A stretch of 64,000 nucleotides of DNA, taken from Planctellipticum sp942493135 (GTDB lineage: Bacteria > Planctomycetota > Planctomycetia > Planctomycetales > Planctomycetaceae). The position numbers were made by a program, and so were the translations under genes. Of this stretch, positions 53,428 through 62,778 are shown piece by piece; within the stretch, counting starts at the first letter, position 1; every line of letters begins with the position of its first letter. The stretch spans positions 7,564,001-7,628,000 of the forward strand of contig OW818684.1 of assembly GCA_942493135.1 (NCBI GenBank), read 5' to 3'. Below the pieces are notes generated by a model. It saw only the letters and a list, made by a program, of their open reading frames with translations, did no database searches and was not told the origin of the DNA.

Positions 53428-54705
53428 TCAACTCGCCCGGAATCGAATCTCGCCGCCGACGAGCACTGTCTGAGCCCGTCCGCGGACCTGCCAGCCGCCG
53501 AACGGCGTGTTGCGACTGCGGGAACGGAAGCGGGCGGGGTCGATCGTCCAGGCGTGTTCGGGATCGATGATCGTGACATCGGCGTCGACGCCGGGCGCCA
53601 GTGTACCACGCTCGATTCCCAGAATCCGGGCCGGGCCGGTCGTCAGCCGGGCGATCAACTGCAGCCAGGTGAGGTGCCCCGGCTCAACGAGAGCACGAAT
53701 GCAGATCGGCAGCAGCGTTTCCAGTCCGATGATGCCGAACGGGACCTGATCGATCTCGCGATCCTTCTTCTCCGCGGCGAAAGGCTGGTGATCGGCGGAA
53801 ATCGCGTCGATCGTGCCGTCCTGGAGCCCGGCGATCAGGGCCGCGATGTGCTCGGGGCTCCGGAGCGGCGGGTCGACTTTGTACTGAGAACTGTAGGAAC
53901 TCAGGGATTCGTCGGTCAGCGTCAGATGGTGCGGCGTGACGTCGGCTGTCACCCGTAGGCCCGCCTGCCTGGCATAACGGATCTGCTCCACGGCGTGGCG
54001 CGTGCTGATGCACATCAGGTGGACGCGCCCGCCGGTCAGTTCGGCCAGGGCGATGTCACGACCGACCAGGATGGCCTCGGCCGCCGCCGGCATGCCGCGC
54101 AGGCCGAGCAACGTCGAATGCAGCCCCTCGTGCATCACTCCGCCCGCCGTCAGCGTCGGATCCTGCGGATGCGAAAAAACGGGGCAGTCGAACATTCGCG
54201 AGTATTCGAGCGCCCGCCGCATGATTTCTGCGCTGGCAATGGGCGTTTTGGCGTCGGTAAAGGCGACGGCTCCGCTGCGGGCGAGCTGGCCCAGATCGGC
54301 CAGTTCCTGGCCGGCGTGGTCCCGAGTCACTGCCCCGAGCGGATAAACCCGGCACTGCCGGGCGCGGGCCGCCTGCAAAACGACATATTCGGCCGCCGCC
54401 GCATTGTCGACCGGAGGGTGCGTATCCGGCAGCGCGCCGATGCTGGTGAAGCCCCCCGCCAGAGCCGCGGCGGTCGCGGTGGCCGTGGTTTCGTCTTCTT
54501 CAAAACCCGGGTCGCGAATTCCGACGTGGGTATCAATCAGTCCCGGGCAGACGATCTGCCGGGCGCAGTCGAGAACCTCGTCGGCCTGACCCGCATACGT
54601 ACCGACTTCGGCAATCCGACCGTCGCGAATCAGGACGTCGGTGACGGCGTCGAGTTTGCGGGCCGGATCGATCACGCGGCCGTTCTTGAGCAGCAGGGAA
54701 CTCAT
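53428..54705 (-). CDS. pyrC': Pseudo-dihydroorotase PyrC' (metal ligands lost)
   Basis: 425 aa, type I dihydroorotase fold. The overall family is clear (PGLIDTHVGIRDPGF, NPARILG-like GPARILGIERGTL, SRSRNTPFGGWQVRG), but catalytic positions are missing. The HxH metal pair is His60-Val-Gly62; the later His ligand is Cys232 in HLMCIST; the TDHAPH loop reads ADHQPF, with Asp305 kept but its last His replaced by Phe309. Asp151, His179 and Arg64 remain. A zinc-dependent dihydroorotase activity is therefore unlikely. In Pseudomonas an inactive PyrC' stabilises aspartate carbamoyltransferase; the same structural role is inferred here. The ATG overlaps the stop of pyrB by 4 bp (ATGA). Confidence 0.9.
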   Translation of the reverse strand: MSSLLLKNGRVIDPARKLDAVTDVLIRDGRIAEVGTYAGQADEVLDCARQIVCPGLIDTHVGIRDPGFEEDETTATATAAALAGGFTSIGALPDTHPPVDNAAAAEYVVLQAARARQCRVYPLGAVTRDHAGQELADLGQLARSGAVAFTDAKTPIASAEIMRRALEYSRMFDCPVFSHPQDPTLTAGGVMHEGLHSTLLGLRGMPAAAEAILVGRDIALAELTGGRVHLMCISTRHAVEQIRYARQAGLRVTADVTPHHLTLTDESLSSYSSQYKVDPPLRSPEHIAALIAGLQDGTIDAISADHQPFAAEKKDREIDQVPFGIIGLETLLPICIRALVEPGHLTWLQLIARLTTGPARILGIERGTLAPGVDADVTIIDPEHAWTIDPARFRSRSRNTPFGGWQVRGRAQTVLVGGEIRFRAS

Positions 54706-55670
54706 GCCGGGCTCCCTTTCCCGCGTGTCGCGGCTTCGTGAGTCAGGGCCAGGCAGGCCATCCGGACGAACAGGCCGTTCGTCACCTGGTCGAGAATGAC
54801 GCTGTTGGGTCCGTCGGCAACGTCGGGCGTCAGTTCCACGCCGCGATTGATCGGGCCCGGCGCCAGAATCAGCAGGTCATCTTTTCCGCGGCGGACGCGG
54901 TCCCCGTTCATGCCGAAGAAATGGGCGTATTCGTAAATGGAGGGAAAGAACGCGCTGCGCTGGCGTTCGGCCTGAATCCGCAGCAGGTTGATGCAGTCCA
55001 ACTCCGGCAGGATGGCGTCGAGGTCGTAGCTGACTTCGACCCCCATATCTTCAACCCGCGGGGGAATCAGCGTCGCCGGCCCGCAGACGATGACGCGGGC
55101 CCCGAGCTTTTTGAGGCCCCAGATGTTCGAGCGGGCGACGCGGCTGTGCAGGATGTCGCCAACGAGCGCCACCGTCTGTCCCTCCAGGGAACCGCGATGC
55201 TGGCGGATCGTGAAGATGTCCAGCAGTCCCTGCGTCGGGTGCTCGTGAGTTCCGTCGCCGGCGTTGACGACTGAGGCTCGCAGACTGCGGGCCAGCACGT
55301 GCGGTGCGCCGGACGTGCTATGGCGGACCACCATCGTCGAAACGCCCATCGCCTCGATGTTCCGGGCCGTATCGATGAACGTTTCGCCCTTGCTGAGGCT
55401 GCTGCCGGCCGTGGTGAAGTCGACCGTGTCGGCCCCCAGACGCTTCGCCGCCAGGCTGAAACTGGTCTTCGTCCGTGTCGAGGGTTCGAAGAACAGGTTG
55501 CCGACGGTGGTTCCTTTCAGGATTGAAAGGCGGGTTTCTCCCTCGGTGGAGAGCTGCTTGAACTCCGCGGCCCGATCGAGAATGCCGGTGATTTCCGCCG
55601 CGGAAAGCTCTTGCAGGCCCAGCACATGCGGCCGGGACCAGGAGGCCGGAGAATCGGAATCGGCAGGCAT
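54702..55670 (-). CDS. pyrB: Aspartate carbamoyltransferase catalytic chain
   Basis: 322 aa. Joins carbamoyl phosphate and aspartate to N-carbamoyl-aspartate, the committed step of pyrimidine synthesis. Motifs: FFEPSTRTKTSFSLAAKRLG (carbamoyl-phosphate binding STRT), SSLSKGET with the conserved Lys, NAGDGTHEHPTQGLLDIF, DILHSRVARSN, and LAPGPINRGVEL. No regulatory chain gene (pyrI) is nearby; instead the overlapping pyrC' follows, as in the PyrB-PyrC' type of enzyme. The gene is divergent from acnA across 211 bp, which should hold both promoters; I see no attenuator or PyrR site. Confidence 0.95.
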   Translation of the reverse strand: MPADSDSPASWSRPHVLGLQELSAAEITGILDRAAEFKQLSTEGETRLSILKGTTVGNLFFEPSTRTKTSFSLAAKRLGADTVDFTTAGSSLSKGETFIDTARNIEAMGVSTMVVRHSTSGAPHVLARSLRASVVNAGDGTHEHPTQGLLDIFTIRQHRGSLEGQTVALVGDILHSRVARSNIWGLKKLGARVIVCGPATLIPPRVEDMGVEVSYDLDAILPELDCINLLRIQAERQRSAFFPSIYEYAHFFGMNGDRVRRGKDDLLILAPGPINRGVELTPDVADGPNSVILDQVTNGLFVRMACLALTHEAATRGKGSPA

Positions 55671-55881
55671 GACAACCAGTGCCCGGCAGGAGAGAGTGAA
55701 GTCTCCTGCGAATGCTACCGATGAAGCCGGCGAGGTTCAATCGCCGGTGACGGGAGAATCGCCCTGCAGCCGCCGTGGGGACGGCCGGGGACATACTTCT
55801 CAATCTCCATGTGTCGCGGTACGATTCCTCCATTGATGCATCATTCAGGCAGGCAAGTGGTTCGGAAGGGAGCAGTTGCGA

Positions 55882-58629
55882 ATGGCGGCGAGCAATCCAT
55901 TCGGCGCAGAGGGCGTTCTCAAGACCTCTGCCGGCGAGTACAAGATCTTTCGGCTTCCGAAGCTGGCTGAGGCCGGGCTTCCTGGAATCGAATCGCTTCC
56001 ATTCTCGATCCGCGTCCTGCTTGAAGCCTGCCTGCGCAACGTGGACGAATTCATCGTCACGTCCGAACACGTGCGGCAGGTGGCAGGCTGGAACGCCGCC
56101 GCCCCGGCCCAGGTCGAAATCCCGTTCATGCCGGGTCGGGTGGTCCTGCAGGACTTCACCGGCGTTCCCGCAGTCGTCGACCTCGCGGCACTCCGCAGCG
56201 CAATGGTCCGCCTGGGGGGCGATCCGAAGCAGATCAATCCGCTGGTCCAGTGCGACCTGGTCATCGATCACTCGGTCCAGGTCGACAGCTTCGGCTCTCC
56301 CGATTCCTACCAGACCAATATCGACCTGGAGTTCACCCGGAACCTGGAGCGCTACCAGCTCCTGCGCTGGGCTCAGGACGCCTTCACCAACTTCCGCGTG
56401 GTGCCCCCGGCGACGGGCATCGTCCACCAGGTGAACCTGGAATACCTCGCCAAGGGCGTGCTGACCCGCGACGGCGTCGCGTATCCGGACAGCCTGGTCG
56501 GGACCGACAGTCATACCACCATGATCAACGGTCTGGGCGTCGTCGGCTGGGGCGTGGGGGGCATCGAAGCCGAAGCCGTCATGCTCGGCCAGCCGATTTA
56601 CATGCTGCTGCCGGAAGTCGTCGGCTTCAAGCTGACCGGCAAGCTTCCCGAAGGGGCGACCGCCACCGACCTGGTGCTGACCGTCACTCAGATGCTGCGT
56701 CAGCACGGCGTCGTCGGCAAGTTCGTCGAATTCTACGGCCCCGGCCTGTCGACGATGTCGCTGCCGGACCGGGCGACGATCGCCAACATGGCTCCCGAAT
56801 ACGGAGCCACCATGGGCTTCTTCCCGGTGGATGACGAAACCCTCCGGTTCCTGCAGCGGACCGGCCGAACCGCGGCTGAAGTCGATCTGGTCGAGCACTA
56901 CTACAAGGAGCAGGGCCTGTTCCGGACGGCCGCCTCCGCCGAGCCCAAGTTTACCAGCACGCTCGGACTGGACATGGCGACCGTCGTGCCATCGCTGGCC
57001 GGCCCCAAGCGTCCGCAGGACCGCATCGCTCTGGCCGGGATGAAGGCGCAATGGCGTCAGGACCTCAGCAGCACCTTCGGAAAATCGTCGCCGGGCAACG
57101 GTTCGACGCCTGTTTCGATGACCTCCGAAGGGGGACCGACCGACGAACCGGTTGCTGCCGATCCTGGGTATGATGGCGTGCCGGTCGAATACGCCGGCAA
57201 GAAGTTCCCGCTCAAGCACGGCGCAGTGGTGATCGCCGCGATCACGAGCTGCACGAACACCAGCAATCCGTCGGTCCTCGTCTGTGCAGGACTGGTAGCA
57301 CGGAACGCCGCCGCGAAGGGGCTGACGCGGAAGCCCTGGGTGAAGACGAGTCTGGCCCCCGGCAGTCGCGTCGTGACGGAATACCTGGATAAGTCGGGGC
57401 TTTCCGAGTCGCTCAATCAGCTCGGCTTCAATACCGTCGGCTACGGCTGCACGACCTGCATCGGCAACAGTGGACCGCTCCCCGAGGAAATCTCTCACGG
57501 CATCCGCGAAGGGAACCTCGTGGCTGCAGCCGTGCTGTCCGGCAACCGGAATTTCGAAGGCCGCATCAATCCGGACGTTCGCGCCAACTACCTCGCCAGC
57601 CCGCCGCTCGTCGTTGCTTACGCGATTGCGGGCACGACCGATATCGACCTGACCACCGAGCCGCTGGGGAAGGGGAGCGACGGGAAAGACGTCTATCTCA
57701 AGGACATCTGGCCGACGTCGCAGGAAATCGAAAGCACCATCGCGAAATCGATCGTGCCGGAGATGTTCACGACGCAGTACGGGCACGCCAACGAAGGCCC
57801 GGTCGAGTGGCAGAAGATCACCGGCGCGACGGGCGACCTGTATCAGTGGGACGACGCCAGCACCTACGTGCATGAGCCGCCGTTCTTCCAGAACATGCCC
57901 GAAACGCCCCAGCCGATCCGCTCGATCTCAGGAGCCCGCTGCCTCCTGTCGCTGGGCGACTCCGTGACCACCGACCACATCAGCCCGGCCGGTGCGATCA
58001 AGGCCTCGGCGCCAGCCGGAACCTATCTGCAGGAACACGGCGTCAAGCCCCTCGACTTCAACAGCTACGGCGCCCGTCGCGGCGACGACCGCGTAATGAC
58101 CCGCGGCACGTTCGCCAACATCCGCATCAAGAACCTGCTGGTGCCGGGAGTCGAAGGGGGCGTCTCAAAGTATCTCCCGACCGGCGAGCAGATGTCAGTC
58201 TACGACGCAGCCATGAAGTACAAGGCCGTCGGCACGCCGCTGGTGGTTCTTGCCGGCAGCGAATACGGCACCGGGTCCTCCCGCGACTGGGCGGCCAAGG
58301 GGACGTACCTGCTGGGCGTGAAGGCCGTGATTGCGGTCTCGTTCGAACGGATCCACCGCTCGAACCTGGTCGGCATGGGCGTGCTGCCGCTGCAGTTCCG
58401 CGCGGGTGAGAACCGCGAATCGCTGGGGCTGGACGGCACCGAGACCTTCGAGATCCTGCTCGACGATACGCTCAAACCGCTGCAGGCGATTGAGGTCTCC
58501 GGAACGAAGCCGGACGGCACCCCGGTCCACTTCGTCGCCACCTGCCGGATCGATACGCCGGTGGAAGTCGAGTACTACCGCAACGGCGGCATTCTGCACA
58601 CGGTGCTCCGCCAGCTCAGCAAGTCCTGA
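55882..58629 (+). CDS. acnA: Aconitate hydratase A
   Basis: 915 aa from ATG at 55882; a TTG six bases earlier is in frame, but AGGGAG (55866-55871) is better placed for the ATG. Isomerises citrate and isocitrate in the tricarboxylic acid cycle using a [4Fe-4S] cluster held by Cys457 (TSCTNTSNPS), Cys523 and Cys526 (GYGCTTCIGNSG), the same 66+3 spacing as in E. coli AcnA. Other family motifs: SLVGTDSHTTMINGLGVVGW, GAIKASAPAGTYL, and GSEYGTGSSRDWAAKG of the swivel domain. Full length. A strong hairpin follows the stop. Confidence 0.96.
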   Translation: MAASNPFGAEGVLKTSAGEYKIFRLPKLAEAGLPGIESLPFSIRVLLEACLRNVDEFIVTSEHVRQVAGWNAAAPAQVEIPFMPGRVVLQDFTGVPAVVDLAALRSAMVRLGGDPKQINPLVQCDLVIDHSVQVDSFGSPDSYQTNIDLEFTRNLERYQLLRWAQDAFTNFRVVPPATGIVHQVNLEYLAKGVLTRDGVAYPDSLVGTDSHTTMINGLGVVGWGVGGIEAEAVMLGQPIYMLLPEVVGFKLTGKLPEGATATDLVLTVTQMLRQHGVVGKFVEFYGPGLSTMSLPDRATIANMAPEYGATMGFFPVDDETLRFLQRTGRTAAEVDLVEHYYKEQGLFRTAASAEPKFTSTLGLDMATVVPSLAGPKRPQDRIALAGMKAQWRQDLSSTFGKSSPGNGSTPVSMTSEGGPTDEPVAADPGYDGVPVEYAGKKFPLKHGAVVIAAITSCTNTSNPSVLVCAGLVARNAAAKGLTRKPWVKTSLAPGSRVVTEYLDKSGLSESLNQLGFNTVGYGCTTCIGNSGPLPEEISHGIREGNLVAAAVLSGNRNFEGRINPDVRANYLASPPLVVAYAIAGTTDIDLTTEPLGKGSDGKDVYLKDIWPTSQEIESTIAKSIVPEMFTTQYGHANEGPVEWQKITGATGDLYQWDDASTYVHEPPFFQNMPETPQPIRSISGARCLLSLGDSVTTDHISPAGAIKASAPAGTYLQEHGVKPLDFNSYGARRGDDRVMTRGTFANIRIKNLLVPGVEGGVSKYLPTGEQMSVYDAAMKYKAVGTPLVVLAGSEYGTGSSRDWAAKGTYLLGVKAVIAVSFERIHRSNLVGMGVLPLQFRAGENRESLGLDGTETFEILLDDTLKPLQAIEVSGTKPDGTPVHFVATCRIDTPVEVEYYRNGGILHTVLRQLSKS

Positions 58630-58658
58630 GTCCGAAAGACGCACCGCCGTGAATCCAG

Positions 58659-58690
58659 AAGCCCCCGGTCATCCGCATGACCGGGGGCTT
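58659..58690 (+). terminator. Terminator hairpin after acnA
   Basis: Arms AAGCCCCCGGTCAT (58659-58672) and ATGACCGGGGGCTT (58677-58690), perfect 14-bp stem with a 4-nt loop, followed by TCCTT. It sits 30 bp after the acnA stop, and 20 bp before the thpR start. Confidence 0.8.
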
Positions 58691-58710
58691 TCCTTCGCCG
58701 GGAGTGGGGT

Positions 58711-59274
58711 ATGGGCGCAACCAGACGAATGTTTATCGCAGTCTGCGTCCCGCCCTTGCCGCGACTGCACCACCTGACGGACGAGCTGATGGGACTGGGA
58801 TCGGCGTTGCGCGTCGTCCCGTCGAAGAATTGGCACCTGACTCTGAAGTTTCTGGGCGACACGACCGCAGAACAGGCCGGGCGGGTCGTCGAACTTCTGC
58901 AGCGAATCGCCGTCGGAATGCCGCCAGTCGATCTGCAGTTCGTGGGAACCGGCGTCTTTCCCGATCTCCGCCGCCCGAAAGTCGTCTGGGCCGGCATCGA
59001 GCCCCGCAAAGCCCTTGACGGCCTCGTCGCCGAACTTGAAACCGGTTGCGAGGCGCTGGGCTTTACCCGCGAAACCAGAACCTGGCACGCCCACCTGACG
59101 CTGGCCTACGTCAAGCACCGTCCGCCAGACGAACTGGAGACACTTCTGCAGCGCACGGCGTCAACGCATTTTGGCGAGATCGACGTCCGCGAACTGGAGC
59201 TGATCGAATCAACTCTCACCCCCGACGGACCGATCTATTCGACAGTTGCGGCCGTGCCGCTGCAGAGCGATTAA
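58711..59274 (+). CDS. thpR: RNA 2',3'-cyclic phosphodiesterase (2H family)
   Basis: 187 aa. Two HxTx motifs, HLTL at residues 42-45 (KNWHLTLKFLG) and HLTL at 128-131 (WHAHLTLAYVK), define the 2H phosphoesterase active site. The family hydrolyses 2',3'-cyclic phosphate ends of RNA and was first known as a 2'-5' RNA ligase. Length is normal. The start at 58711 gives MGATRRMFIAV; the Met seven codons later is also possible. Its stop lies 36 bp from the ruvA stop (convergent). Confidence 0.9.
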   Translation: MGATRRMFIAVCVPPLPRLHHLTDELMGLGSALRVVPSKNWHLTLKFLGDTTAEQAGRVVELLQRIAVGMPPVDLQFVGTGVFPDLRRPKVVWAGIEPRKALDGLVAELETGCEALGFTRETRTWHAHLTLAYVKHRPPDELETLLQRTASTHFGEIDVRELELIESTLTPDGPIYSTVAAVPLQSD

Positions 59275-59310
59275 AGCCGGGCGACCCGCCTCAACCTGCG
59301 TCGCGGGATT

Positions 59311-59934
59311 TCAGTCCCGCCCAAGCTGATAGATCGCCAGAATCACGTCTTCCACCGTCTTGAACTTCTGCTTCGTATCGGCCACCGCGTCGATCTTCTG
59401 CCGGGCTTCGGGAGCCGTATAACCCAGGCTGATCAGCGCCTCGAACGCATCAGTCAGCACGGTCCGCTCAGAGGACTTCTCCGTCGGGAACTCCCGGGCG
59501 ATCATCAACGCGAACTTCGCCATCTTCCGGCGGAGCTTGGCCACGATCCGTTCGGCCATTGCGGGGCCGATGCCCGGCAGCAGGCTGAGTTCTTTGATGT
59601 TCTGCTCTTCGATCGCTTCGGCGATCTCCCGCACCGGCCGGACCATCGCCCGCAGCGTCTTCTTGACCCCCATGCCGTCCACCGAACCGATGGCATCGAA
59701 GAACTCGACCTCCGCGTCGGAAAGAAACCCGATCATGCGGGGCGTCAGGCGTCCTTGCTGGGGATTCCCCTCGATGTATTCGATGGTCCGCAGCATCACG
59801 GTCGAACCGACTTCACCCTGCAGGTGCCGGCGTACGAACTCGGGAACGTAGATCTCGTAGACGAACGGCCCCGCCGCCACCCACGCTTCCGTCTCGTTCA
59901 ACCGTTCCAGCTTGCCCGTGATCCGCGTAATCAA
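59311..59934 (-). CDS. ruvA: Holliday junction branch-migration protein RuvA
   Basis: 207 aa. N-terminal OB domain (MITRITGKLERLNETEAWV, VYEIYVPEFV, LRTIEYIEGNPQQGRLTPRM), two helix-hairpin-helix motifs (AIGSVDGMGVKKTLRAM and LSLLPGIGPAMAERIVAKL), and a C-terminal domain III (AFEALISLGYTAPEARQKID). It binds the four-way junction and loads RuvB. No ruvB or ruvC is adjacent. Stop-to-start distance to bamA is 27 bp on the same strand, so ruvA is probably the second gene of a bamA-ruvA transcript. Confidence 0.93.
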   Translation of the reverse strand: MITRITGKLERLNETEAWVAAGPFVYEIYVPEFVRRHLQGEVGSTVMLRTIEYIEGNPQQGRLTPRMIGFLSDAEVEFFDAIGSVDGMGVKKTLRAMVRPVREIAEAIEEQNIKELSLLPGIGPAMAERIVAKLRRKMAKFALMIAREFPTEKSSERTVLTDAFEALISLGYTAPEARQKIDAVADTKQKFKTVEDVILAIYQLGRD

Positions 59935-59961
59935 CCGAAATCTCCCCCGCTCAGCGGCCGA

Positions 59962-62778
59962 CTACCGGTTGATGCCCACGTAGAAGCTGAAGATCTGCGT
60001 CCGGTCGTAATCGTCCTTGAGGATCGGCACGCTCCAGTCGAGGGCGATCGGCACGGGCCCCATCATGGGGACCATGACTCGCAGGCCGCCGCCGACCGAC
60101 AATCGGAAATTGTCGAGCGTGACTTCGTCGCTGATCGTGCCGAAATCGGTGAACCCGACCATCCGGATCATTTCGTTGGCGGTCACCGGAACGGAGTACT
60201 CGGCCCCGCCCAGCGCCATCCAGGTGCCGCCGGTCCGGATGCTGTTTTCGATCGGGCTCACACCGCGGAACGCAAAGCCGCGGAAGTTCTGGAAACCGCC
60301 CGCATAGAATCGTTCGAAGACCGGCGTGCTCGATTCGGTCCAGCCGAGGTCGCCACGCAGAGTCAGCACGTGCTTGCCGTAGCCGTCCGGCCGCTGATAC
60401 GTCGTAAAGTACTGCCGGCCTTCCGCTTCAACCCGGAAGTAGTTGAACTGGGCAAAGGCCTGCTCCATGGAGAATTCCATGTAATGCCCGGCGGACGGCA
60501 TCATGGCCGCGTCGCGGGTATCGTGAATCAGCGAGCCGCGCACCGTCGACAGGAAGTTATCCCCGTACACATCCACCAGATCCTGCGGCGAGTACGACGG
60601 AATGTTGCTGATCTGCACGTCTTCCAGGCGAACCGACAGCGAAGCCGACAGGGCCTGCGTCAGCTGCTTGCCGGCTCGGACGCGGCCCCCCAGACGCTGC
60701 TCGGTCCAGTGCTCGTAGAATCGCTGGAAGTAGAATCCGCTGACGCCCAGGTTGTAGTCGGTGTCCAGGAAGTACGGGTCCTGCCAGTCGACCATGTAAC
60801 GGCTGACCTGGGTGCCGGGCAGGGCCTCGATGCGGAACTTCTGGCCGGCGCCGCGCCAGGCGGTCCCGTTCCAGACGTCTTCCCAGCTCGTCGGCGGACG
60901 CAGAATATCGAAGTTGTCTTCGCTGAGGACGATGTTGCCGACGACGCCCGCGTTGCTGTTCACACCCACGCCGAACATCAGCCGCCCGGTCCGGGCTTCG
61001 GTCAGGTAGGCGTCGATATCGACGAAATCCGGCGGCGCGGGCTGAACCCAGTCGTTCGGATCCGGATTCCGCAGAGCGTCGCTCAGGGGATTCCCCTGCG
61101 GGCTGTTGTCGTTGATGAAATTCTGAGGCTCCGGCAACGGGCCGCGACTCTGTCCGCGGGCGACGAACGGCAGGATGTCGTTGCCGCCGGCAGCCGGGGC
61201 ATTCCCGGTGACGGGGGTGTCGAAGAATCGTCCCGTGACCGGCTCGATGACGGAACCGTCGTCTCCGTCGTCTTCGACCGGAGGACCGGCCCGAAATTCA
61301 TCAGCCTCGACCAGCGGCTTCGCCGTCGTATGGCCCCCGATGCGCCCGACCGCGAACGATCCGCTCTGGCCGCGGGCCAGCTTCAAATCGGTCTCCGAGA
61401 TCCAGTCCGGTTCGCTGACCGGGCGGATCTCGAGGCGAACGCCGGTTTCGGGGCCGCGATCGAAGTAACCCGACCCCTCAATCCGCGTCTTGGACTGACG
61501 GATCAGGTTCGGATCGGCCAGATCGCCGGGATGCAGCCGCATGATGTTCCGCACCAGGTGCGTCCGGGTGTGAGGATGGTCCCCCTGGACGTGCACGCGG
61601 ATCTCCCGCAGCCGGGTGGGATTCGCTTCGTCGATCTGGAATTCCAGGTCGACCTGTCCCGGCTCTGTCAGATAGATCGGCACGGCATCGACTTTGGCGA
61701 ACAGCCGACCTTGCTCGCCGTATCGGCCGAGCATCTTCTGGACGTCCATGTTGATCAGTCGGGCGCTGAAGAATTCGCCGTTGGCGATCTGGAGATCCTG
61801 ACGGAGCGTCGGCTCGGAAATCACATCGTTGCCGTTGAACTGGATGTTCCGGATCTTGTAGCGCGGACCTTCGTCGATGTCGAACTGAACCTGAACCTTG
61901 GACTTGTCATCCGTGAAGGCGAGCTTGGATTCGATCTGCACGTCGAAGTAGCCCAGGGAGTAGTAGTACGCCTTGATGGCGCCGACGTCGTCGGTCACGG
62001 TGGTCGGGTCGTACTTGCCACCAATCAGCCAGAGAATGCGGGGCTTCGTGGTCAGCTTGGTTCGCAGCAACTGACTGTTGAACGACTCGTTGCCGCTGAA
62101 TTTGAATCCGGAGACGACGACCTTGGGGCCCTCGGTAATCAAGAAAACGACATCCCGATCTTCCAATTCGCCTCCCTTTTCCAGGTCGACGATCGCAAAG
62201 ACATAACCCTTTTCGTGGTAGAACTTCTCGATCCGCCGGGCGCACTCTTTGTTGGCCGCCGGGTCGTAGGGACTGCCAGGTTTCAGGTTGGTGATCCCCT
62301 CGAACTTCTCCTTCTTGACCTTTTTGTTCCCTTTGAACTCGACGTGCCGGACGATCGGCCGTTCGAGCACTTTGAAGGTCAGCACCAGCCCCTCATCCGT
62401 CTGCTTCAGAATCGGTTCCACGCGGGCAAACCAGCGCAGACGCACCAGGGCGTCGACATCGTCCTGAATCAGCTTCTGGCTCGCCGGGCGACCCGGACGC
62501 AGCCGAATCTGCCGGGCGATGTCCGCACTCGAAATCGTCGAGTTTCCCTCAATTCTCACTTCCGCCAGCAGACCCTCTGGCTCGCGGTCCGGCTCAACAT
62601 CTTGAGCCAGACCGGCTGGCTCAGAACGCTCCGGAAAGTCCTCGGGCGGGGCGGCGAACGCAAACCCCTCGTTCGCGGCGATCGCGAACAGGCAGAGCAG
62701 GCCGGCGACCCAGGCCGAGAAATTCGGCGGGCGCACCAGTTTCTGGCTGTGCGAAGCGTCGCAGGCGGAGTGCGTCAT
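59962..62778 (-). CDS. bamA: BamA/Omp85-type outer-membrane assembly protein
   Basis: 938 aa from the ATG at 62778, which gives a signal peptide (FSAWVAGLLCLFAIAANEG); a start at 62808 is also open. About five POTRA-like repeats follow (LLAEVRIEGNSTISSADIA, IVRHVEFKGNKKVKKEKFE, VVVSGFKFSGNESFNS, KIRNIQFNGNDVISEPTL, LREIRVHVQGDHPHTRTHL), then an acidic/Pro-rich insert at about residues 480-580 (VEDDGDDGSVIEP), and a 16-strand barrel with the Omp85 motif region RFYAGGFQNFRGFAFRGVSP. The protein ends FYVGINR, lacking the usual C-terminal aromatic. It inserts outer-membrane proteins. It overlaps nothing; the divergent ispF gene starts 308 bp away. Confidence 0.92.
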   Translation of the reverse strand: MTHSACDASHSQKLVRPPNFSAWVAGLLCLFAIAANEGFAFAAPPEDFPERSEPAGLAQDVEPDREPEGLLAEVRIEGNSTISSADIARQIRLRPGRPASQKLIQDDVDALVRLRWFARVEPILKQTDEGLVLTFKVLERPIVRHVEFKGNKKVKKEKFEGITNLKPGSPYDPAANKECARRIEKFYHEKGYVFAIVDLEKGGELEDRDVVFLITEGPKVVVSGFKFSGNESFNSQLLRTKLTTKPRILWLIGGKYDPTTVTDDVGAIKAYYYSLGYFDVQIESKLAFTDDKSKVQVQFDIDEGPRYKIRNIQFNGNDVISEPTLRQDLQIANGEFFSARLINMDVQKMLGRYGEQGRLFAKVDAVPIYLTEPGQVDLEFQIDEANPTRLREIRVHVQGDHPHTRTHLVRNIMRLHPGDLADPNLIRQSKTRIEGSGYFDRGPETGVRLEIRPVSEPDWISETDLKLARGQSGSFAVGRIGGHTTAKPLVEADEFRAGPPVEDDGDDGSVIEPVTGRFFDTPVTGNAPAAGGNDILPFVARGQSRGPLPEPQNFINDNSPQGNPLSDALRNPDPNDWVQPAPPDFVDIDAYLTEARTGRLMFGVGVNSNAGVVGNIVLSEDNFDILRPPTSWEDVWNGTAWRGAGQKFRIEALPGTQVSRYMVDWQDPYFLDTDYNLGVSGFYFQRFYEHWTEQRLGGRVRAGKQLTQALSASLSVRLEDVQISNIPSYSPQDLVDVYGDNFLSTVRGSLIHDTRDAAMMPSAGHYMEFSMEQAFAQFNYFRVEAEGRQYFTTYQRPDGYGKHVLTLRGDLGWTESSTPVFERFYAGGFQNFRGFAFRGVSPIENSIRTGGTWMALGGAEYSVPVTANEMIRMVGFTDFGTISDEVTLDNFRLSVGGGLRVMVPMMGPVPIALDWSVPILKDDYDRTQIFSFYVGINR

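Noticed and set aside
53428..54705. Calling this gene an active dihydroorotase (pyrC)
   Set aside because: Three metal or substrate residues are replaced, so the normal reaction is unlikely.
55318..57873. Minus-strand open frame of 851 codons over acnA
   Set aside because: Antisense shadow of acnA continuing into pyrB in the wrong frame.
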